DNA from: Schizochytrium sp. CCTCC M209059 | Lineage: Eukaryota; Sar; Bigyra; Thraustochytrida; Thraustochytriidae | Direction of reading: 5' to 3' | Assembly (NCBI GenBank): GCA_000818945.1 | Contig: KN805417.1 | Span: 62,001-126,000, forward strand | Length of the DNA: 64,000 nt | In this document: positions 9,542-19,070 of the stretch, piece after piece | Position numbering within the stretch: position 1 is the stretch's first letter | Layout of the letters: the number at the start of each line of letters is the position of its first letter | Notes under the pieces: model-generated | What the model was told of the DNA's origin: nothing | What the model saw: only the letters and a program-made list of their open reading frames with translations | Database searches by the model: none | Position numbers and translations under genes: made by a program

Positions 9542-10941
9542 GGCCTTCGTCGTCGTCACGGTCGCTGGGCTGCTGGCATCATTTCCACCGGATCCGCGAG
9601 GCCTCTCTGGGACGATCGAGGGCCGTCCGGCATCCAGAGGTCGACGCGTCCAGAGCAGAGCAGAGCAGAGCAGAGCAGAGCAGAGCAGAGCAGGGCAGGG
9701 CGGAGTATCGCGCGCGAGGATCGTGCGGTGCAGGTCGTCCGTCGGTCGATCGCTGCGCCCTCGAAGGCCCCGGAGAGGTCGAAGGAAAGCGGGCTGCGCG
9801 GTCGCAGGCACTGCGGAAAGAGAGCGCGAAGGCGCCTGTACCGCGCCGCGCCGCGGACGCCCCCGGGAGCTGGCGGCGGCGGCGGCGTCGTCTGCGACCC
9901 GAGGGCGCCGAGCTTGTGACGGAGCAGCGGCTGGAGGAGATGAAGACGCTGAAGAAGGAGGAGGAGAAGGACGAGGACCTGGTGACGAGCGCCTTCAACG
10001 AAGACAGGGACGCCTCCCTCGGGGCGACGCTGGCGCGGCGGAAGAGTCCGACTGGCGCGGCCTCGACGCCAGCGCGCGCGGCGCGATGACGAGGGAGCGA
10101 GGGAGGCAGGGAGGCAGGGAAGGCCCGAGGGCTTTAAGGGAGGAGCGAGCCCGCGTGCGTGCTTGCTTGCTTGCGTGCTTGCTTTGGCGAGGAGAAGATG
10201 GCTGGGGCCAGTGGGGTAAAGGCTGGAAGGAGATGGGCACGGAGAGCGACGAGCAGGCAGGCAGGCAGGCAGGCAAGCTCGCAGCCGCGCCGTGCTCGTG
10301 CTCGCGCTCGTGCGCCTGCCTGCGCGCGCAGAACAAAGCAGAGCAGAGCAGAGCAGAGCAGAGCAGGCCCGGATCTGAGATGTGAGTGACGAGATTCAAA
10401 CACGATCGATGGATGCCGCGACGGCGAAGAGACGAGACGCCAACCTCCTCAACAACGACGACGATCGACGTCGACGGCATCACCGTCGTCGCCTGCCAGG
10501 AGCTCGTCTTCGTGCCCCCCGGCGACCATGTCTGCCGTCGCGGCTGCTCGCCTCTCGTCTCTCGAAGCTGGATCTGCTCGCCTCCTTCGGCGCAAGCCTA
10601 CGCTCTCCTCTGCATCCATGCAGGTATAGTATCTATCCATCCATCCATCCATCCATCCACCTCCAAGCCTCCGCATCCAAACATCTTCAGCCCTGCCCGC
10701 GCGTCTGCGCCCGAGTCCAGGCCGGCGCGCGCGGCGCAGACCGCGAGCGCGAGCGCGACGCGGGCGGGCGGCGCGGCGTCGAGGGGGCGGAGCAGCCCGA
10801 GCAGAGCAAGTCGTTGGATCAGATTTAGATCAGATTAGATCCGATTAGATCGAGGAGAAAGACGGTCGCCGGCGGCGTGGAGCCGAGCGCGGGGAAGCCG
10901 CGGCAGAGCGCCTTCCTCTCCTGCCCCGGCCGCGCGCGGAG
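9305..10941. other. Repeat-rich region upstream of STK32-like kinase
   Basis: No gene supported. Contains CTG run 9441-9461, CAG run about 9511-9540, CAGAG pentanucleotide array about 9651-9693, GCAG run about 10255-10275, second CAGAG array about 10337-10366 and ATCC run about 10635-10660. Open frames on both strands follow these repeats and encode only low-complexity Arg/Ala/Gln-rich sequence. Probably holds promoters for the hydroxylase and the kinase. Confidence 0.5.
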
Positions 10942-13572
10942 ATGGGAAACGCCGGCGGCAGCTCGCGGCGGTCCCGCAGGAGCGGCGGCGGCACGGGCGC
11001 CATGGGCGGCGGCGGCCTCGGGGGCCGCCGCGGCCGCGGCATGCGCGGGTCGAGCCGGTCCTCGCCCGAGCTCTGCCTGGACGACTTCGAGCTGCCCAAG
11101 GGCTTCCCGGCCAACATCGGCGAGGGAGGCTTCGGCCGCGTCCTCGCCATGGTCAAGCGCGACGACCCATCGCGGAGATTTGCGGTCAAGTGCATGAACA
11201 AGGGCAAGATTATCCACAAGGGCCAGGTCGAAAACGTGCTCAACGAACTCAACATCCTGCGGCGCCTCGAGCACTACCCGTACCTCGTGAACCTCTTTTA
11301 CGCCTTCCAAGACAAAAACAACGTCTACATGTGCACGGACCTTATGCTCGGCGGCACGCTCCAGCGAGCCATGCGCAAGACAGACACCGGCACCTTCGCG
11401 GGCGATCCGGAGCGCATCAAGCTCTACGCCGCAGAACTCTCGCTTGCCGTCCAGTTCCTACATGCTAACAACGTCGTGCATCGCGACATCAAGCCTGACA
11501 ACGTCCTCCTCGACGCCAATGGCCACGTACACCTCACCGACTTTAACGTTTCCATCTACGTTGAACCCGGACAAGAAGAGTCGCAGAAGCACAACGACGG
11601 ATGGGGCACGCGCGGTTATCGTGCCCCGGAAGTCTACCTGCGCACCGGCGCCGGGTTCATCTTTGCGTGCGACTGGTGGAGCCTTGGCTCGCTCATCTTT
11701 GAAATGTTCACAGGTCGCGTTCCGTACTCGCGACAGTCCAAGGACGAACCAAGCTCGGACCTTTTGCTGCGCATGAACGCCGAAAACGCCGACTTTTACC
11801 AAATTGAGGACGACATTTCGCGCGACTTCCTGCGCAAGCTCCTTCGCTTTGACCCCGAGGTCCGCCTTGGCTGCCAGCACGGATCGAACAGCGAAGTCAT
11901 GATTCTCGCGCACCCCTTCTTCAACGGAACGGACTGGGACGCACTTGAAAAGTATTGCAACCCCAATGAGATCGACCTTCGCGGCGCCACTAGCGAGGGC
12001 AGCCGCACCACGGACAACTCCGAGATGCTCCCAGAAGTACCCGCAAGCGTGGCCGGCACGGTAGCCTCCATATACGGAGATAACAGAGGTGCTCGCGGTA
12101 GAAATCCTCCGCCAGGTAACAATGTACCCGATGCAGGCGCTCCCGATGCAATGGTGTCCTCTGCGAGTCTAGGATCTCGATCCGTAGGCCCAGATCACCA
12201 TCAACAACAACAGTCACAACATCAGCACCGCACAAGCATGCGGGGGGCTTCCGCGGGAACGCCTGACATTCGCGACTATATGGACAACTTTGACCAGTCG
12301 CTCGATCAAAAGGAAAAGCTTCGTATTCTCCAGCGCAATATGGGCATTCTTGGTCTCAACGGCTTTGAAAACGCCGAGGAAGACGAACCCAACTATCCCC
12401 CATTGACGCACGAGCAGCAAAACCTCTTCAAAGACTGGCAGTTCAACGTCGACTTCAAGCTCGAACAACTACAAATGCCGCAATACACGCTGCTTCAGAT
12501 GGTTTCCTCCATGGCGCCAGACGAAATCAAATCGTGGGTTGGCAGCAGCAAGACTGAATCGATTCGTGCTCTTTGCACGGAAATGAAATCTTACAGGGAG
12601 CAGGCCATGAAAGAAAACTTTGACCACGTCATGGCCGAAATGCGAATAGACCGCCTCATTGAGGAAAACCTAAGACTTACGCGTCGCAACGCCCAGCTCG
12701 AGCAGCGCATTGGTATACGTCAAATTCAGGACGATCCACTCGCCGAGTCAGAGTTTGGGTTTCAGTCTCCTAGTTCACTTCCGCTCTCGCGTAAGTCCTC
12801 TCGCTCATCCAAGGCATCCTCGACACATGCGTTTTTGGCAGCCGCAGAGGTAGGTGCCAGCTTCCCCGATGTGGCGCGCCAGCCGTCAATGGAGTCTTCC
12901 GGTGCGGCCTCGACCACATCGGCCGTCCAGATCATGCCGGCAGATGCAGCGCAAGGCACGTCGAGCGGAAGACGGAATGGACCCAAGCAGCCCTCCGAGC
13001 TCACCTCCGTACAAGGGCAGCCCCCCCAAACAAAGGACGATAGGTCGCCCACAGGAAACTCTTCCGTTGTGCTTTTTGACGCAGACAATGAAAATCTTGA
13101 TGCGCCAATGCCTGCACCCAGCGTGTCTTCGTCCATGGAAAAGAGTCAAGATGGCGCCGGAAATATTGATGCAGATGCCACGCCCATGACCAGCGACCCG
13201 CCAGCTCCAGCCAAAACGCAAGAGCTTAGCGTCTCGGACACTCTCCCAAATCAAGGTAGTACGGGAAGCAAGGCAGTTGAGCATGACGACAAGGTCGATC
13301 TCGGAAGTGATGGCGAGAACGATGATTCATTGAAAGAAGAAGCACTCCAAGTTGAAGATGTCAACAAGGGCATTTCCAATCGCATGGTCAATGTCGAAGA
13401 CAACAATGATGCGAAAGACGACAGTGATGTGAATACTCACAAAGAGGTCAATAGCGAGATCGTCGACGAAGGCGATGGTGAGGTTGACAATGACGAAGCA
13501 GCTGTGATGGAAGCGCAGGATGCAGATGCAATGAAAGCAAGACCGGCGAGCCGAACTTTCACCGAGGAGTAG
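10942..13572 (+). CDS. YANK/STK32-like serine/threonine kinase with long C-terminal extension
   Basis: 876 residues. The kinase domain spans about 48-328: glycine loop GEGGFGRV (60-67), lysine K83 (AVK), helix-C glutamate E102, catalytic HRD (180-182) and an activation segment beginning DFN (200-202) instead of DFG, then APE (228-230). DFN, together with the AGC-like end of the domain, matches the STK32/YANK family. The start MGN with Ser at 7-8 is compatible with N-myristoylation, as in STK32 proteins. After the kinase come a His/Gln-rich linker, a charged probably helical segment (about 445-600) and a long acidic Ser-rich tail (about 600-876), far longer than animal STK32 (about 400 residues). 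Substrates are unknown. Confidence 0.85.
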   Translation: MGNAGGSSRRSRRSGGGTGAMGGGGLGGRRGRGMRGSSRSSPELCLDDFELPKGFPANIGEGGFGRVLAMVKRDDPSRRFAVKCMNKGKIIHKGQVENVLNELNILRRLEHYPYLVNLFYAFQDKNNVYMCTDLMLGGTLQRAMRKTDTGTFAGDPERIKLYAAELSLAVQFLHANNVVHRDIKPDNVLLDANGHVHLTDFNVSIYVEPGQEESQKHNDGWGTRGYRAPEVYLRTGAGFIFACDWWSLGSLIFEMFTGRVPYSRQSKDEPSSDLLLRMNAENADFYQIEDDISRDFLRKLLRFDPEVRLGCQHGSNSEVMILAHPFFNGTDWDALEKYCNPNEIDLRGATSEGSRTTDNSEMLPEVPASVAGTVASIYGDNRGARGRNPPPGNNVPDAGAPDAMVSSASLGSRSVGPDHHQQQQSQHQHRTSMRGASAGTPDIRDYMDNFDQSLDQKEKLRILQRNMGILGLNGFENAEEDEPNYPPLTHEQQNLFKDWQFNVDFKLEQLQMPQYTLLQMVSSMAPDEIKSWVGSSKTESIRALCTEMKSYREQAMKENFDHVMAEMRIDRLIEENLRLTRRNAQLEQRIGIRQIQDDPLAESEFGFQSPSSLPLSRKSSRSSKASSTHAFLAAAEVGASFPDVARQPSMESSGAASTTSAVQIMPADAAQGTSSGRRNGPKQPSELTSVQGQPPQTKDDRSPTGNSSVVLFDADNENLDAPMPAPSVSSSMEKSQDGAGNIDADATPMTSDPPAPAKTQELSVSDTLPNQGSTGSKAVEHDDKVDLGSDGENDDSLKEEALQVEDVNKGISNRMVNVEDNNDAKDDSDVNTHKEVNSEIVDEGDGEVDNDEAAVMEAQDADAMKARPASRTFTEE

Positions 13573-13874
13573 GCTTTCATGTCACTTGGTGTTCAATCAT
13601 CCTCAATGCCTCGTTTCGCAGCTCAATCGAAGACGCCGCCAGAGGATGGGGATGCTGTTTAGCTATTATGTGGGAGTCTTGAGGCGGTCTCAGAGTCTCC
13701 CCATTTGCCATTTCTTTGTTGTCAAAAGTATAACATAACACATTTGGAAATTGATAGCTAGCTGTATTTTGTAAATCTGATTGCCATCGATTTCCCTTTT
13801 TGGGGGAGGATGGAAGGGGTTGCACACGAGGCGAAGGGGAAGAATGACCAAGTTAAGATTTTTGAGGCGTCCAG

Positions 13875-16079
13875 TCAAGCAGCGACAACAGAAGAAGAAG
13901 AAGAGGAAGAAGAAGAAGAAGCAGCATCAGCAGGAGGGGGAAGCTTGAAAATGTGCAGCGACTTTGCACCGACAAGAGTCGCCTCTTCGAGGGCCTCCTC
14001 GAGATCTTCGTCCGTCGCGAGGACAACGAGGTCTCCGTCGGCATTATAATATGCAAAGAGTTCGTCGCCGTTTCCACCCTGTTTTGGCAATTTGGCTCCA
14101 GCAAAGGGCGGGTCTGCCAGCGCCTCTCGAAGAAAGAGTTTCTCGTCAAGCTCGAGTCCTGAACTCTTGTCCTTCATTTTGTTCTTGTTGTCCTTGCGAG
14201 GCTTGGCGTTGCGCCTCATTTTGCTCTTGCGTTTGACAGTCTCTTCAGTAGAACCTTTGACGACGGCATTCGTCGCAGGACCTTCTGTTGTGGACGCAAC
14301 TGCTGCAGAGTCCTCCGGGACGCCACCCTTGTCTGCAATCTTTGGAAGCGAAAGGGCCATCTCCTGGCACGCGGGCATGGGGCAATAGAATACAAGGTGG
14401 TCGCCGATGTGCAAACGCAGCTTTTTCATCTCGCGCGCAGAGAGATCCTCGCAATACAATGCGCGCGCTAGCTCACAAGACGGGAACTGACGCGCGGTCC
14501 GACCCAAGCACTCCAGGTGCATGCGCATGCCGCAGCTCGGATTTCCGCACGTGACCCAGTCGTCACTATCCGTGGAAGACATACAGCCCCAACACTCTGC
14601 CCCGGCCCACCGGCCGTCGGCATGCTCGGCAAATTTGGCGCGCCGTCTTGCGGGAAAATTAAACAAACTTTGCTCGTAAACAGAAATAGGGATGCCATCA
14701 ACGCGATGGAAACCGAATTCATCAAAGAAATGCCCATCCTTGAATTGGACAATGCAGCGGATCGCCCCCAGATGCGCCATGGCATTTAACGTTACTGCAA
14801 AGGGCAAAAGTGGAGATTGTGCTGGCCACGTCCACCAACCAAGGCCATGCTGCTTGCCCTCACGGAAAAAGCCGACGTAGCGAATGCGCTCTTTCGATGT
14901 ACTGTCTGCACTCAGCCCGGACGCCTGTTTTGATAGATACACGGACCCCAATCCATGACGAGCGCCGTTCCGCCACCAACCTTCGTACACCTCGCCCGTG
15001 TCTGTACTTCCTGTCCGCAGCTCCAGACCAAAACCATGTCGGAGTCCGTGCCTCCAACCCCCCACGTAGACAATCTTGCCAGACCTTTCGTCGATTACCT
15101 GGCCGACGCCGTGGCGCTCGCCGTTCTTCCATTCGCCAGTGTACAGCAAATATCCTCGTTCATCGAGAAGCTGGCTTCCAACACCATGAGGGCGCCCCTG
15201 CGCATCCGTGTCGCCATCGTATGCAGCTGGATCCAGGAGACGAGGCGGGAACAATTGCGGCCAAGGCTCGCCTCGACTTTGGATGAGATCGAGAAGATTA
15301 TTATCCTTGCCGTGCGCAGCATGTTCCCTTCCTAGTTGTGAGGCGGCAGCACTGTCGCCGAGCAAAGCACTTTGCAGCGAATTGAGGTCCGTGTTAATTC
15401 GCTGCGCACTACTCGAGCGAAGTTCGAAGGGCGCCTCCTGCGCCGGGAGATGCCACGCCTGCGCGAGATTTTCCATTGCCGAGGTAACTACTAGGATATT
15501 GCCGCACGCGGACAGCGCAATCGCGTCAATTGTATTCGTTTTCGTCCCGATCCCGCCGACATAATCGACCTGAATCGAAGCTTGTGGTTCCGGCTTGAGC
15601 CAGAAACGCCACAGGTGCGCTTTACCAATACCTCGCCCACAAGCCACGAGAACTGCCTGCCCTCGCTCTGGATCTCTCGATGCATTTGCTACGGCTCGAA
15701 CAGCGCCGAGACCGCGATGTTTGGTGTGCGAGTCGAACGCGAGCGAGAGACTGTCTGGTGAAGAGGCGCGCAGAGCAGAAGCGTTACCAAGTACCGGGCC
15801 AACATTGAAGACTTGCAGCACATTGCGTGTGCCGCGTTTGGCGCCTACGAACACGAATTGGCCCAAGCATGTCAGCACTTTGACGTCGGCATCCTGCAAA
15901 CTCGTCCCCGCGACCGTGCCAAGTTGAATCCGAATCCCTGTTTTCTCGTCGAGCATCCAGATTTCGCCATGTGCAAAGCCTACAAGGAAGCCCAACCTTG
16001 TCTGCCCTGCCGTGATACTCTCGCTCGACTCTTGTTCACCGGGACACCATGCAAGCTGGTCGCTCATGGTGCTTTGCAT
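13875..16079 (-). CDS. WD-like / MORN-repeat / PHD-like / PB1 multidomain protein
   Basis: 734 residues. Residues 25-215 look like beta-propeller blades. Four to five MORN repeats follow at about 293-415 (YTGEWKNGERHGVG, YEGWWRNGARHGLG, YVGFFREGKQHGLG). A PHD-like zinc module has C496, C499, C511, C516, H521, C524 and a later C566/C571 pair. A Lys-rich linker precedes a C-terminal PB1-like segment with the acidic OPCA signature YYNADGDLVVLATDEDL (about 686-702), and the protein ends in a Ser run. MORN repeats bind lipid or scaffold membranes; PB1 OPCA faces bind basic PB1 partners. This combination suggests a scaffold. The function is not known. It shares a 559-bp divergent promoter with MTFP1. 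Confidence 0.75.
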   Translation of the reverse strand: MQSTMSDQLAWCPGEQESSESITAGQTRLGFLVGFAHGEIWMLDEKTGIRIQLGTVAGTSLQDADVKVLTCLGQFVFVGAKRGTRNVLQVFNVGPVLGNASALRASSPDSLSLAFDSHTKHRGLGAVRAVANASRDPERGQAVLVACGRGIGKAHLWRFWLKPEPQASIQVDYVGGIGTKTNTIDAIALSACGNILVVTSAMENLAQAWHLPAQEAPFELRSSSAQRINTDLNSLQSALLGDSAAASQLGREHAAHGKDNNLLDLIQSRGEPWPQLFPPRLLDPAAYDGDTDAQGRPHGVGSQLLDERGYLLYTGEWKNGERHGVGQVIDERSGKIVYVGGWRHGLRHGFGLELRTGSTDTGEVYEGWWRNGARHGLGSVYLSKQASGLSADSTSKERIRYVGFFREGKQHGLGWWTWPAQSPLLPFAVTLNAMAHLGAIRCIVQFKDGHFFDEFGFHRVDGIPISVYEQSLFNFPARRRAKFAEHADGRWAGAECWGCMSSTDSDDWVTCGNPSCGMRMHLECLGRTARQFPSCELARALYCEDLSAREMKKLRLHIGDHLVFYCPMPACQEMALSLPKIADKGGVPEDSAAVASTTEGPATNAVVKGSTEETVKRKSKMRRNAKPRKDNKNKMKDKSSGLELDEKLFLREALADPPFAGAKLPKQGGNGDELFAYYNADGDLVVLATDEDLEEALEEATLVGAKSLHIFKLPPPADAASSSSSSSSSSVVAA

Positions 16080-16638
16080 GCACTCGCCTCTACCTCAACG
16101 CTGCTGCACTCTCTTGGCGGATGGATCGTGTTCGCAACGAGATTTTTTGCAGCTCTGCGCTGTCTAGACCACTTTCCACTTTCCGCGTTCCGCTTCCCGC
16201 GCCAGCCTGCGCACGGCTCACACGTCTCGGCGAGCGAGCTCTGTCGCAAAAGTCTGACTCCAGCCGGTCGTTAAAGAACTCGCGCATACGAGCGAGCGAA
16301 TAGCGCTCTCTCGCGGGCGAGCAGGCGCACAGCGCCCGCTGACCGACAGGTCTGAATTTTTTGGACCCTCAGCTAATAAAAAATCTCGCAGGCCCAGGCG
16401 CTGCTGCAGACAAGGCTGACTGACTCACTGTCAATGATGTGAGACTTGCGAGCAGCAACCAAATGGCTATCAGAGGCCGCGCAACTCGCAGCTCGAGCGG
16501 GAGACCTTGCGCGGGCGCGCGGGCGAACGGCGAGGACGAGCCGCGAGGACAGACGCGGGGCCGCCTTGCTGCACAACATCCCAGAACGGAAAAGGGGCCG
16601 AGCGAGTCTGGGAGAGCCGAGGACCGGGGAAAGCGAGC
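16080..16638. promoter_or_regulatory. Divergent promoter between MORN/PB1 gene and MTFP1
   Basis: 559 bp between two ATGs on opposite strands with no supported coding sequence, so it must contain both promoters and 5' UTRs. No clear TATA box seen. Inferred from gene arrangement only. Confidence 0.45.
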
Positions 16639-17166
16639 ATGGCGGGAGATTCGCAAATGACAGCAAGGGCGGACGTCGATCTCGAGGCCGCGACGGAAGA
16701 GCTGGCCAAAGACGTCTTTCGAGACACGCCGTTGCGGCTGGCAGGGTACGCGAACGAGGTTGGGGAAGCCTTTCGGCCGATCTTCCCGCGCTGGGTCCTG
16801 CCATCGTACTGCGCGGCGTTTGGCTATGTCTTTGCTGACACAGCCGACAAGGGTTTCAAGCTTGGGACGTTTGCGGCGGCCGATACGCTCGTGTGGCAAA
16901 CCTTTGCGAGCGTGCTGCTACCTGGTATGATTATTAACCGCGTGGTCTGGGCGGCGTCGCACGCATACTCCTCACCCGCTCTCGTGTCTCGCGTGTCGCC
17001 GAGCGTACTCCGTTTCGCCCCGGTGATGACGGGTCTCGCTGCCATTCCTTTCATCGTCGAGCCTATTGACAACTTTGTACATGCAGCAATGGACAAAACG
17101 TATCGGATCGCTGTTGCTGAGTTGCGCTCGGAAGAGCCAAGCGAGGGCAAGGAATACTCAAGCTAG
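16639..17166 (+). CDS. MTFP1: Mitochondrial fission process protein 1 (MTFP1/MTP18 family)
   Basis: 175 residues from ATG 16639. The sequence DTPLRLAGYANEVGEAFRP near residues 29-47 matches the conserved N-terminal signature of MTP18, and further family features follow (SYCAAFGYVFADTADKG, PVMTGLAAIPFIVEPID), with three to four hydrophobic helices. MTFP1 is an inner mitochondrial membrane protein that promotes fission and inner membrane integrity in animals. The open frame extends upstream without a convincing start; ATG 16639 gives a length close to known members. Confidence 0.9.
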   Translation: MAGDSQMTARADVDLEAATEELAKDVFRDTPLRLAGYANEVGEAFRPIFPRWVLPSYCAAFGYVFADTADKGFKLGTFAAADTLVWQTFASVLLPGMIINRVVWAASHAYSSPALVSRVSPSVLRFAPVMTGLAAIPFIVEPIDNFVHAAMDKTYRIAVAELRSEEPSEGKEYSS

Positions 17167-18021
17167 GCGTGGTGCAGGCAAGGCCCTCTCAAATCATCAA
17201 ATTCGTGGTCATCTCTTTGTGGGTGGGTGGGTGGGTGGGTAAGCGGGGGAGCATCACTGTCCTGACTAGCAGGACCGATACACCTCATACAGAAGCCTGA
17301 GAGGCGAAACGACTGGCAAACCAACCCGCGAAATATCTTGTGCTCTTTCTGCGTTGAGGCGTAAACGAGAACATGGCGTGAAATATAAATTTTTCTGGCA
17401 AGACCTTCACCCATCATCGTCCATTCGTGCATCCACCGTCACGGACCCAATATGTAGCATCGCAATCCTTGCTCCATTCTATTTCCTGGAGCTCTCTCTG
17501 CCTTACTCTGCCTGGCGTAAGCTCTGCCCGAGCTGAGCTGAGCTGAGCGGTGCTGACCGCCCGGTCACCGTCACCGTCACGGTCACCGTCACGGTCACGG
17601 TCACCACGGTCACCTCTTATTTTGGGCCTAAATTTCATTTTAAAAAGTGGCCCATATACCCGGTCGCGTCGCCACGTGACCCCGCACCTTGGCGACGAGG
17701 CAAGGCTCAAGACCAATCGCCGACACCTCTCCCCGCTCGGCGCGCAAGCTACCACGCCCGTCGCATAAGCGCGCAGCGACTCCACTGCGGAACCCGCACT
17801 GCATCCGACCGTCGCGAGCTCTTGGCGAGCAGCGTTGAGGCGTCTAAAGGTCGTTTCCACACCTCGGAAGGTGACGACGACCTCGTTCATCTCCCCCGAG
17901 CTACAAGCCCCCTTTCTCCTCCTCAGCTAGCTCGCTGGGGCGCTGCGCAGCCGTGTGAACAGACTCACAGGAGACCCTCAAGAGCGCACAGCAAGGCCCG
18001 TCCAAGTTGCCGATTGGGACC
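17167..18021. other. Intergenic with GGTCACC/GTCACGG repeat
   Basis: Separates MTFP1 and MMADHC (both +). Contains a GGGT run (about 17218-17241), an AGCTG run (about 17530-17550) and a cluster of GGTCACC/CGTCACGG units at 17562-17613 in both orientations. No coding region supported. See regulatory entry and finding. Confidence 0.5.
17562..17613 (+). promoter_or_regulatory. GTCAC-repeat cluster upstream of MMADHC
   Basis: About eight GTCAC units spaced by C or G steps, several reading GGTCACCGTCAC and others GTCACGGTCACGG, so both orientations of a GGTCACC half-site occur. Located about 410-460 bp upstream of the MMADHC ATG. It could be a multi-site factor-binding element or a simple minisatellite. 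Confidence 0.35.
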
Positions 18022-18822
18022 ATGATGCCCACGCAAGCCACGACGTCGACGCCACGTGAGACGGCGCCTTTAACCTCGTCACCCGGGGAGGCGAAGACGC
18101 CTGAAACGAGGAGCGTGCTCTCTGACGCCATCAAGGAGGAGGTCCTTCGGGCCATGCTGGAGCCACAGGAAGACGATGGAGCTCAGGAAACATTTTGCAA
18201 CGGTTCTGCGACAAAGGCAAACTCGACGGGACCAGGAACGCATGAAATTTGCAACAATGAGGAAAGCAAGTCTCTCGCGCCGCAAGAGCACCTCTTTCAG
18301 TTCAACCTTGAAGATGCAGCGTGGGATCTCTCTGTGCATGAGGCGCCCAAGGCGGTGGTTCGGGACCTCAAGGTTGTTTTTCGAAGCGCGATCAAGGAAC
18401 ATAAGTTTGACCCGGCTCGCTTCAAGGTGGTGCCAACGGTACAGCGCACAAGTTTGAGCACTCTTGCAATCAACGACGAGACGGCCAAGGAAAAGGACAT
18501 TTGCTTGGAGAGATTTGCGCGGCTCGCAGAACGATTCTGCGATGCGCTCGAGGCTCGCGGCTTCTGGGCGGACTATACCGATCCTTGCTGCGGACTCCCC
18601 ATGCGTTCAAACGGCAACACTGTATATCCTGACATTCAAGGTCTTGTACGTCTTCGGAACTTTCCAACTTCGGCTGTGGGCGCCTGTCATGTGGCGCTCC
18701 ACCCATCGTGGGGCGAGTGCATGTACCCTGCGACAATGTTCACTGTGGCTCCTACGGAGGTTGTCGTCGAGGTCGTCGACAGCATTCTTCTCGAGTCTGC
18801 CTCGTGGACTTCAACGTTGTAA
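18022..18822 (+). CDS. MMADHC: MMADHC (cblD) family cobalamin trafficking protein
   Basis: 266 residues from ATG 18022. Similar to MMADHC in the C-terminal half: the segment RFCDALEARGFWADYTDPCCG (about residues 170-190) matches the conserved LRAxGYWADFxDP region, and HVALHPSWGECMYPATMFT-like sequence (about 228-246) matches the conserved WGxxV..S.FT block. MMADHC partners MMACHC to direct vitamin B12 to cytosolic methionine synthase or mitochondrial methylmalonyl-CoA mutase. The N-terminal 85 residues are low-complexity and variable, as in animal proteins. Human MMADHC is 296 residues. Its presence implies B12-dependent metabolism. Confidence 0.88.
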   Translation: MMPTQATTSTPRETAPLTSSPGEAKTPETRSVLSDAIKEEVLRAMLEPQEDDGAQETFCNGSATKANSTGPGTHEICNNEESKSLAPQEHLFQFNLEDAAWDLSVHEAPKAVVRDLKVVFRSAIKEHKFDPARFKVVPTVQRTSLSTLAINDETAKEKDICLERFARLAERFCDALEARGFWADYTDPCCGLPMRSNGNTVYPDIQGLVRLRNFPTSAVGACHVALHPSWGECMYPATMFTVAPTEVVVEVVDSILLESASWTSTL

Positions 18823-19070
18823 TGTCTCTTTCCTCTTTCTTTTTTTTAGAATGCATGTTTCATTTCCTCTTTACCACTCCCTTTTACTCCCTACACCTCT
18901 CATTTTTTAGGATTTTGCGAATAGCAAATGGCAACGGCCCTGGTTCATGGTCATGATCATGATCATGATTGTGATGGTTGGTTGATTGGTTGACCAATGG
19001 CATACAAACGATGAGTCGTTTTCCTTTATCTTTTCCCCTTTAGTTTGTTGTAAGGCTGCTTGGGCGCTGC

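Noticed and set aside
9214..10089. 292-codon plus frame
   Set aside because: Crosses CAG and CAGAG repeats; product is low-complexity and starts at a non-ATG codon.
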